Part shown: one piece after another, positions 1 to 6,517 of the stretch
Layout: every line of letters begins with the position of its first letter
Numbering within the stretch: the stretch's first letter is position 1
Source: Nitrincola iocasae
GTDB lineage: Bacteria > Pseudomonadota > Gammaproteobacteria > Pseudomonadales > Balneatricaceae
NCBI RefSeq assembly: GCF_008727795.1
Contig: NZ_CP044222.1
Coordinates: 2,666,001-2,730,000, forward strand
Direction of reading: 5' to 3'
DNA length: 64,000 nucleotides
Program-made: the position numbers and the translations under genes
Notes under the pieces: generated by a model
Database searches by the model: none
Told to the model about the DNA's origin: nothing
The model's input: the letters and a program-made list of their open reading frames with translations, nothing else

Positions 1-10
1 TGCTTGCGGC

Positions 11-988
11 TTATTCGCCCCAGACATCCTTAAGTACACGCACCCAGTTTTCACCCATAATTTTGCGTACCTGTGCTTCGCTCATGCCACGCTGAATCAG
101 GGTTTCAGTCAGATTGGGAAACTCACCGACAGTGCGGATGCCTAAGGGATTAACAATTTTGCCGAAACGTGTCAGGCGGCGCGCGTAGCCCTTGTCATGC
201 GTCAACCATTCAAAAAACTGCTGGTCATGGCCCTGGGTAAAGTCAGTGCCTATGCCTATAGCGTCCTCACCGACAATATTCATCACGTACTCTATGGCTT
301 CGGCGTAATCATCGATGGTGGAATCGATACCATTTTTCAGGAAAGGAGCAAACATGGTGACGCCGACAAAGCCACCGTGATCGGCGATAAACTTCAGCTC
401 TTCATCAGATTTATTACGTGGATGTTCTTTCAGACCGGACGGCAGACAATGCGAGTAGCACACCGGTTTTTTTGATTCCAGAATCACCTCTTCTGAGGTT
501 TTCGAGCCGACGTGGGACAGGTCACACATCACTCCGACGCGATTCATTTCTGCAACGACTTCACGCCCAAAACCGGATAAGCCGCCATCACGTTCATAGC
601 AGCCGGTACCCACCAGATTTTGGGTGTTGTAACACATCTGCACGATGCCCACGCCAAGCTTTTTGAATACCTCGACATAGCCTAGCTGATCTTCAAAAGC
701 ATGTGCATTCTGGAAGTTCAGGATAATGCCGGTTTTATTCAGTTCCTTGGCCTTGTGGATATCAGCCGTGGTTAGCACCGGCATGACCAGATCGGCGTTA
801 TCACGCATCAACTTATTGGTGTCAGCAATATTATTGATAGTTGCCTGAAACCCTTCCCAGACTGACACAGTACAACTGGCGGCTGTCAGACCACCTTTAC
901 GCATATCCTCAAACAACTCGCGATTCCATTTCGCGATGATCAGGCCATCAATGATGATGGCATCCTGGTGCAATTCAGCGGGTGTCAT
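11..988 (-). CDS. Peptidase M19 (renal dipeptidase-like) family protein with altered metal site
   Basis: A 325-residue cytoplasmic TIM-barrel protein of the M19 family; no signal peptide. It closely resembles, from memory, the dipeptidase-annotated protein found with dimethylglycine/glycine-betaine catabolism genes of pseudomonads (PA5396 type). The later metal ligands are visible (DLSH, His159; YSH, His180; GTDF, Asp249). The family HxD motif after the first strand reads Asp14-Gly-Leu-Ile-Ile, and the bridging Glu is replaced by Gln93 (FQNAH). The usual binuclear zinc centre is therefore incomplete and dipeptidase activity is doubtful. The ATG at 988 has GGAG eight bases upstream. The gene would read out of the left edge, where betaine-catabolism genes could lie (inference). 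Family is confident; reaction unknown. Confidence 0.85.
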   Translation of the reverse strand: MTPAELHQDAIIIDGLIIAKWNRELFEDMRKGGLTAASCTVSVWEGFQATINNIADTNKLMRDNADLVMPVLTTADIHKAKELNKTGIILNFQNAHAFEDQLGYVEVFKKLGVGIVQMCYNTQNLVGTGCYERDGGLSGFGREVVAEMNRVGVMCDLSHVGSKTSEEVILESKKPVCYSHCLPSGLKEHPRNKSDEELKFIADHGGFVGVTMFAPFLKNGIDSTIDDYAEAIEYVMNIVGEDAIGIGTDFTQGHDQQFFEWLTHDKGYARRLTRFGKIVNPLGIRTVGEFPNLTETLIQRGMSEAQVRKIMGENWVRVLKDVWGE

Positions 989-1386
989 GGCAGTTACTCC
1001 GATTAAGCTCGCAAGTCACAATTAACTATTGAGATGCAGAATAGCCCTACCCCCACTCAGTTGACCCTATGGAAACGACGGCAATAATTCTAAAAACGTC
1101 AGCACTTACTCAGTAGCGACTTTTTTATCAGTAACAGGATCTGAAATGTTCACCACTGGTGCACAGCAACACGTGCTAAGTACTTAATGACAAACTGATT
1201 ACAGATTTTTCCATAAGATAATGTGCATATGCAGCATGAAACCCTTGTTTAAATGCAGTGAAAGTCTTGAATTTATATCTACTTATCTGGCTTTAACTCC
1301 TCAGTCGCTGGACTAAACTTAAGTCAGATTAGTGGGCGGTTTTATCAAACCGCGAAGCCAACTGGACTCATTATGAGGATACGATC
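989..1386. other. Intergenic region between divergent genes
   Basis: About 400 bases between the divergently transcribed M19-like gene and the small ORF at 1387. No convincing ORF, RNA gene or strong sigma-70 promoter was seen. A short palindrome AAGTACTT lies near 1178. It presumably carries promoters for both genes. Confidence 0.5.
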
Positions 1387-1668
1387 ATGTTGACCTATAC
1401 AGAATGCCTGGAAATGTGCGGCCTCAGCGATGACGAAATCGAAGCGATTGCAGAGCATGAGCATCTGGAACCTATCGTTGCGATGGCGCTGGGTAAATAT
1501 ATGGTTGAACACAATGCCAGCGCTCAAATCAAGCAGTACATCCTGGATGATATCGAATTGGCAAGAGCTCAGGGTAACAGTGTAAAAATGGCTTTATTGA
1601 GTCAGACGCTATGTCACTTTATGACCACGCACCCAGACTGCTGCCAAGGCGCATCAAGGGTCGCCTAA
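1387..1668 (+). CDS. Conserved small hypothetical protein, 93 aa
   Basis: A small, acidic, helix-rich protein with no signal peptide or membrane segment. The N-terminal part (residues 5-25) is strongly acidic with a Gly-Leu-Ser-Asp-Asp-Glu stretch, and two Cys lie near the C terminus (CCQG). Similar proteins are remembered from Pseudomonas and Halomonas relatives without a known function. The ATG is preceded by GAGGA at seven bases, and a strong terminator follows 40 bases after the stop, so it is probably a monocistronic gene. The conserved-hypothetical call is well supported; no role can be assigned. Confidence 0.8.
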   Translation: MLTYTECLEMCGLSDDEIEAIAEHEHLEPIVAMALGKYMVEHNASAQIKQYILDDIELARAQGNSVKMALLSQTLCHFMTTHPDCCQGASRVA

Positions 1669-1690
1669 CAGAACAACTTGTAGTGCCCCA

Positions 1691-1760
1691 TTCCCCTTAG
1701 GGGAACGCAAAACGGAACGTTGATCTTGGTGCATACCAAGGCAATACGTTCCGTTTTTTT
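1691..1760 (+). terminator. Rho-independent terminator after the 93-aa gene
   Basis: AAAACGGAACGT (1709-1720) pairs with ACGTTCCGTTTT (1746-1757), with a nested stem CTTGG/CCAAG inside the loop, and the T run continues to 1760. A small hairpin TTCCCC-TTA-GGGGAA (1691-1705) precedes it. The symmetric stem with an A run on the left could also terminate the minus-strand side. Confidence 0.85.
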
Positions 1761-1786
1761 TGTGCTAGAAATGAGTTGTGGTGGTG

Positions 1787-2377
1787 TTACTGGCGAACAC
1801 CTTCAACCACTAAATCCAGGTAAACCGTTTCAGCCGCAGGGCCCAGGTTAAACTCGGCACCAAAATCAGGTAAATGCAATTCAGCAGTACCGGTAAAGCC
1901 TGCCCGGTATCCACCCCAGGGATCTTCGCCCTCACCCACTTTCTCTACGTCAATATCGATGCTTTGGGTCTGGCCAAGCCATGTCAGATCACCAGTGAGT
2001 GTCCCTTTATCATCACCTAGATCTTTATATCCGGTACTGACAAAGCGAGCTTCAGCATACTGGCTAACATCCAGGAAATCGGAACTACGTATGTGTCGGT
2101 CACGCTCAGCATGATTACTGTCAACCGAGTCTAAATTGATCAGCACATCAGCCTTTGTCACCGCAGGATTATCTGCATCATAGCTGAAGCTACCACTGAA
2201 TTCGTTGAAACGGCCAACAACGTAACTCACACCCAGATGGGATATTTTGAAATTTATAGAGGCATGAGCCCCCTGGGTATCAATAGTATAATCAGCGGCA
2301 AACAACGGTGCTGCCAGAAAAGCACTGGCCAGAGCCAAAGGTTTCAGTTTAGTTGCTATCGTCTTAGTTGCTATCAT
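1787..2377 (-). CDS. YceI family periplasmic lipid-binding protein
   Basis: A lipocalin-like YceI family protein of 196 residues, expected to bind polyisoprenoid-type lipids in the periplasm. A signal peptide ending in Leu-Phe-Ala-Ala is visible at residues 1-22. Typical YceI features follow: YTIDTQGAHASINFKISHLG, then FNEFSGSF, and TGDLTWLG further on. The start is set at the ATG at 2377 rather than upstream because it gives a clean signal peptide and has GGAGAAC ahead of it. It overlaps the end of the cytochrome b561 gene by 14 bases, so translation is coupled. The pair resembles E. coli yceJ-yceI. A divergent LysR gene lies just upstream of the pair. Confidence 0.92.
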   Translation of the reverse strand: MIATKTIATKLKPLALASAFLAAPLFAADYTIDTQGAHASINFKISHLGVSYVVGRFNEFSGSFSYDADNPAVTKADVLINLDSVDSNHAERDRHIRSSDFLDVSQYAEARFVSTGYKDLGDDKGTLTGDLTWLGQTQSIDIDVEKVGEGEDPWGGYRAGFTGTAELHLPDFGAEFNLGPAAETVYLDLVVEGVRQ

Positions 2378-2945
2378 CAATGTTCTCCGATTGCAGGCCC
2401 AGCATACGTGTGAGCGTTGCGTCTTTGTCAATAAAATGGTGTTTAAATGCTGCCAGTGCATGGATGGCAATCAGTACCATCAACAGCGTAGCAGCATAAA
2501 AGTGTATTTCAGCAGCCAACTCTTCCTGTCGGAGAGCAAGTCCGGGTATTGCCGGTAGACTGAACCAGCCAAACACTTCAATCCCTCGTCCATCCGCCGT
2601 CGAAAATAGATAACCCGACGCCAGTATCGTAACCAACAACAGATAGAGTCCAAGGTGTCCCAACGAAGCACCCAGGCGCTCCCATCGATGTTGGCTCAAC
2701 TGACGTGGGCTGGGATTAATCCAGCGCCAGAACAAACGCATGCACAACACCAACATCAACAGCACACCGATACTGCGATGCCAGTCAGGATAGATACGGT
2801 AGCCAGGATCATAATAGCCCAAAGAGACTATATATAACCCCAGCGGATACATGCCCAGTACAACCAGAGCAACCAACCAATGCAGCAGTATGCTCACCCA
2901 ACCAAAGGTGCTTACTGTGTTTTTCACTTGTCGAATGTAGTGCAT
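2364..2945 (-). CDS. Cytochrome b561 (YceJ-like)
   Basis: A four-helix inner-membrane dihaem cytochrome b561 of 193 residues, the usual length. Candidate haem-ligand histidines lie in ILLHW (helix 1), DWHRS (helix 2), EIHFY and IHALAAFKHH (last helices). Proteins of this family move electrons from quinol to periplasmic acceptors. It is the first gene of a two-gene operon with yceI (14-base overlap). The 78-base gap to the divergent LysR gene holds a perfect inverted repeat that could be its operator. Confidence 0.9.
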   Translation of the reverse strand: MHYIRQVKNTVSTFGWVSILLHWLVALVVLGMYPLGLYIVSLGYYDPGYRIYPDWHRSIGVLLMLVLCMRLFWRWINPSPRQLSQHRWERLGASLGHLGLYLLLVTILASGYLFSTADGRGIEVFGWFSLPAIPGLALRQEELAAEIHFYAATLLMVLIAIHALAAFKHHFIDKDATLTRMLGLQSENIDDSN

Positions 2946-2997
2946 TGCATTTTCTCCCTGGTTACATTGCTAACCTTACCGTCGTCTTATATATTCG

Positions 2998-3015
2998 TCC
3001 AATGTATTAATTGGA
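2998..3015. promoter_or_regulatory. Perfect inverted repeat, candidate LysR operator
   Basis: TCCAAT-N6-ATTGGA in the short gap between the cytochrome b561 gene and the divergent LysR gene, nine bases before the LysR start codon. Size and place fit an autoregulatory LysR-type site. No binding evidence exists. Confidence 0.45.
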
Positions 3016-3023
3016 TAATCACT

Positions 3024-3962
3024 ATGCATGAAGTGAATATAAACAAAATTGATCTCAACCTTCTCCTGCTACTGGACCGGCTGCTTACCGAGCGTCACAT
3101 CACCCGTGCGGCCACGAGTCTAAATATGAGCCAGCCAGCACTCAGTCGAGCACTGGCCAGATTGCGCAAGATTTTTAATGATCCGCTACTGGTTCGCACC
3201 TCACAAGGCTACGACCTGAGCGCACGTGCAAAACAAATTCAACCCGAGTTAGGTGAAATCCTGATTGCTCTTGAGTCTCTGGTACAGCAGCCTGTTTTTG
3301 ATCCCGCTGCCGATAATGGGCTGATTAAAGTCACGGGGCTGGATCTGGAACTGGCACTCTACCTACCCCAACTGATGCAACGTATGCGTGAACGTGCACC
3401 GGGTATGCATCTGGAAATTGTTAAACAGGAAGATGACAGTTTCGCTATGCTGGATCGGAATGATGTACATTTCAGCCTCAGTGGACTGGAACCCAGTGCT
3501 TCAACCGGTACACTGCATCGTATTCTGTTAGACAACATGTCGGCCGTGTGCCTGATGTCGCGTAATCACCCTCTGGCAGATCAGCCGTTAACACCTGAAA
3601 ACTATGCCAATGCCGCTCATGGACTGGTTTCGATTACAGGCAGAGGGCCTGGTTATATGGACAGGGTACTGGAAAAAATCGGTATGCAGCGGGAAGTCAT
3701 TCTCAGGCTTAGCAGCTTTATGGCTGTAGCAGATTTTTGTGAAACAACTGATCTGGTATTTACTTTACCGCAACGCCTGGCAGAACGTATTGCAGCAGAC
3801 CGCGAGCTTTGCTTACGCCGCCTGCCTGCAGAACTACAACAACCGTCAGTGAAGTTTTATTTTTACTGGCACACCCGTCACCACCACGATCCCAGAATGA
3901 TCTGGATTCGTGAACAGATAGCTGAAATTGCCCAGGCATTACCCGGCTTCAAGCCCGTATAA
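3024..3962 (+). CDS. LysR family transcriptional regulator
   Basis: A 312-residue LysR-type regulator. The N-terminal winged helix is clear (residues about 8-66: a LNLL start, HITRAATSLNMSQPALSRAL as recognition region, then DPLLVRT), followed by the periplasmic-binding-like effector domain. The internal ATG at 3024 is chosen because upstream residues are unlike the family and the domain normally begins about eight residues after Met. It is divergent from the cytochrome b561/yceI pair and likely controls it (inference from position). Its 3' end converges on bolA with five bases between the stops. The ligand is not evident. Confidence 0.9.
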   Translation: MHEVNINKIDLNLLLLLDRLLTERHITRAATSLNMSQPALSRALARLRKIFNDPLLVRTSQGYDLSARAKQIQPELGEILIALESLVQQPVFDPAADNGLIKVTGLDLELALYLPQLMQRMRERAPGMHLEIVKQEDDSFAMLDRNDVHFSLSGLEPSASTGTLHRILLDNMSAVCLMSRNHPLADQPLTPENYANAAHGLVSITGRGPGYMDRVLEKIGMQREVILRLSSFMAVADFCETTDLVFTLPQRLAERIAADRELCLRRLPAELQQPSVKFYFYWHTRHHHDPRMIWIREQIAEIAQALPGFKPV

Positions 3963-3967
3963 ACCCG

Positions 3968-4276
3968 TTACTTATGAGCACCCATACAGTTGGGTGAAAC
4001 CGGTACATTACCCTGTTGAGTCTGCCACTCCTGCGGTGTATAGAGATGCATAGCCAAGGCATGTATAGGATTTTGCATCAGTTCGGCAACCAGACCATAG
4101 ATTTTCTGGTGCCGACGCACTTTAGACAAGCCATCAAACTCAGGACTGACCAAGGCCAGTTTGAAGTGGCTTTCAGTAGCTGGCCCGGCATGCATGTGAC
4201 TTTCATTTTCAAGCAGCACTGTGTCTACCTGCATCCCCTCACGCAGCAAGGTTTCAATTCGTTCTGCAACACTCAT
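3968..4276 (-). CDS. bolA: BolA family protein
   Basis: BolA protein of 102 residues, the normal length. Family marks are SHFKLALVSPEFDGLSKVRR, RHQKIYGLVAELM and HALAMHLYTPQEW, followed by the SPNC tail typical of BolA proper rather than IbaG. BolA binds monothiol glutaredoxin iron-sulfur clusters and affects morphology and stress genes. Its ATG overlaps the stop of the DUF3422 gene (ATGA), so the two are translationally coupled. Confidence 0.92.
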   Translation of the reverse strand: MSVAERIETLLREGMQVDTVLLENESHMHAGPATESHFKLALVSPEFDGLSKVRRHQKIYGLVAELMQNPIHALAMHLYTPQEWQTQQGNVPVSPNCMGAHK

Positions 4277-5598
4277 AGTTTATCCTGCTTCTTTTCGGCT
4301 AATTTTATAAATTTATGATGAATACGGCGCACACTCAACCAGACCAGAAACATCACAACCGGAATCATGCCACCGATCACCAGTGACTTGTCAAACGTCA
4401 GCCCGGCATCATAAGTAGCATCCAGCAAATACTTGAGCAATCCAACCAGATAATAACTGATTACCACAAACGACAAACCTTCCACAGTATGCTGCATCAT
4501 CAATTGCACTTGTGAGCGTTTATCCATGGAAGACAGTAAGGCCTGATTCTGATTCTGAATCGACAGATCGACCCGTGTCCGCATCATATCCGATGCCCGA
4601 TCCACGCGACGCGACAAGTCTTCCAGGCGATAGGCCACGGATTCACAGGTTTTGACAGCAGGTGTGAGCCGACGTGTCATAAACTCACGAATAGTCAGGT
4701 GGCCTGACATTTCATTTTCACGTAACTCTTCCAGGCGCGTCAGCACCAGTCGGTGATAAGCACGGGTCGCTGAAAATCGAAAGGTAGACCGGGCCCGAAA
4801 GGCCTCAATACTCGCTGCCATATCCGTCAACTCCTCGAGAATTGCTTTTTCATCCACATGATGATGATCTGCCAGGCTCTGGGTAATACGCGCCAGTTGC
4901 TGATCCATGTCACTCAAATCAGGAGAAATATCGCGCGCCAAGGATACAGCCAGGAGTGACATTAAACGATAAGTTTCGATTTCCATCAGTCGCTGAGTCA
5001 AGCGTCCCAACTGACTGTTAGACATACTATTGTTAAGCACCATAAAGCGTCCGAAGCCATCACTGTGCAAACGGAAGCTACCCCAGACTCTCGCACTACC
5101 ATTTTGTGGACAGCTACCAACCAGTCTGCTGCCCTCAAAAGCCGGACGGATAATAGAGATATCAGCCTCGGGTGGATGAGTAACATGCTGTAACTGAAGA
5201 TGAAACGCGGCCACCACTTGTCCAGCTAACTGATCCAGCCACCCGGCTGGCAAGGGCGTCAAGCCAGTCTCGGCAAAAGGATCACTCTGTCCACCGGCTG
5301 CACACAAATTGATAAAGGTATAGGAAGCAAACTCCATATGCTGCTCACGGCGAAGACGAAAACTCCCAAAACTTTTTTCATAACAGCGAACATCTTCCCT
5401 AGGTTCTGGCACTCCCATGAGTCGATGCAACTCACACAAATGCTCAAACTGGGCTGTTTTCTGCTCCGGTGTTGTGAGTAAAGCGATATGCGTTACTTTT
5501 GCCGGGCAGGGAATAACCTGAAAAGGACGGGAGTGCAGCTCATCATACAACGCAGTGCGCAGCGGGTGCTGCTCAAGTTTAAACATGGCAAAAGTCAT
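4273..5598 (-). CDS. DUF3422 family membrane protein
   Basis: A DUF3422 protein of about 441 residues. The N-terminal signature DELHSRPF near residue 20 is typical, the middle is helical and charged, and two C-terminal membrane segments are visible (around VVISYYLVGLLKYLL and VIGGMIPVVMFLVWLSV), with a basic, lysine-rich tail. The layout recalls CorA-like proteins, but function is unknown. Several in-frame ATGs exist; 5598 is preferred because AGAG lies seven bases upstream (5586 is the alternative). It overlaps bolA by four bases. Confidence 0.82.
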   Translation of the reverse strand: MTFAMFKLEQHPLRTALYDELHSRPFQVIPCPAKVTHIALLTTPEQKTAQFEHLCELHRLMGVPEPREDVRCYEKSFGSFRLRREQHMEFASYTFINLCAAGGQSDPFAETGLTPLPAGWLDQLAGQVVAAFHLQLQHVTHPPEADISIIRPAFEGSRLVGSCPQNGSARVWGSFRLHSDGFGRFMVLNNSMSNSQLGRLTQRLMEIETYRLMSLLAVSLARDISPDLSDMDQQLARITQSLADHHHVDEKAILEELTDMAASIEAFRARSTFRFSATRAYHRLVLTRLEELRENEMSGHLTIREFMTRRLTPAVKTCESVAYRLEDLSRRVDRASDMMRTRVDLSIQNQNQALLSSMDKRSQVQLMMQHTVEGLSFVVISYYLVGLLKYLLDATYDAGLTFDKSLVIGGMIPVVMFLVWLSVRRIHHKFIKLAEKKQDKL

Positions 5599-5731
5599 TT
5601 CAACGCTCTGAGTTATTACTCTGATTTTTGGCACTTAGTATACCTTTGTATACTACCTTTCGACAAAAATTAACCTGATTATGGACCACTGAAATGCGCT
5701 AAACCACAAAGGTTGCGTTACAATACTTTGC

Positions 5732-6388
5732 ATGTTGATCCGCATTTTGCCCTCACTTGAATCCCGCGAAGCCTGGCTGAATTTTTTCAGCCGGGAAATA
5801 CCCTACTGCCTGGTCGATGACCCGACAGTACTGGTAGACTTTCAAAGTACCTTTTTGCAGCTGACACAGCTTAACTCAGGTTCATCAGACCCTATCCGCT
5901 ACACGCTGGGAGCACGCTCCAGCCTTGAACCTGCCTGGCAGTTGATCAAACGCTGTGACTGGAGCCTGAAGGTTGTTCTGGAGGGACTGAACAGCTTGGC
6001 ATTCAATAGCAATGTCCGCGACAATAGCCATTTCAATCTCCCCGCTGATCTGAGTGTACGTAAGAGTTTTGCCCGGGAACCTCGCTTACAACCGGCAAGC
6101 CGAATCATGTTCCCTGCAGACTCACTATCCAAAGAGCATTTTTCAGTCAGGCAAGTTGCCCAGCTATTACATGATGAACAATATGACGCCTGGCTGTCAC
6201 TGAAATCAACCGCGCCACTGAGCCCACACGCAGTAATTTTGTCTCTGTGCACTGAACCACATCGCTGGCAAGCGGACCAAAGAGATCAAATGCTAACTCT
6301 TTACCTGGATGGTCAGGCCCGCATCGATTGCCGCCTGACAAGTACATCACCGCCGCGACGTCTTTCCAGCCAGATGGTAAAACTTTGA
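5732..6388 (+). CDS. Hypothetical protein, 218 aa
   Basis: I do not recognise this family. It is a soluble protein with no signal peptide or membrane segment, moderately basic, with several tryptophans and an REAWLNFF start. It is transcribed divergently from the DUF3422 gene across a gap of about 130 bases and ends 130 bases before the PhnD/HD-GYP fusion gene on the same strand. Codon use matches its neighbours and no other frame offers a better gene, so it is probably real. Confidence 0.6.
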   Translation: MLIRILPSLESREAWLNFFSREIPYCLVDDPTVLVDFQSTFLQLTQLNSGSSDPIRYTLGARSSLEPAWQLIKRCDWSLKVVLEGLNSLAFNSNVRDNSHFNLPADLSVRKSFAREPRLQPASRIMFPADSLSKEHFSVRQVAQLLHDEQYDAWLSLKSTAPLSPHAVILSLCTEPHRWQADQRDQMLTLYLDGQARIDCRLTSTSPPRRLSSQMVKL

Positions 6389-6417
6389 GTCTTACCCGAA
6401 CACATGCCATAATCTTG

Positions 6418-6446
6418 CTATAACCCCGGCAGAATAAGGGTTATAG
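6418..6446. promoter_or_regulatory. Nine-base inverted repeat upstream of the HD-GYP gene
   Basis: CTATAACCC (6418-6426) pairs with GGGTTATAG (6438-6446) across an 11-base loop. No T run follows, so it is a weak terminator candidate for the upstream gene. It could equally be an operator for the gene starting at 6518. Confidence 0.35.
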
Positions 6447-6517
6447 AATACGGGTTAATGGGACAGGAAGTCATCAGCTGATTTCTACTTTTTGGTTTCG
6501 CCCTAAGGTCAGGTCCA

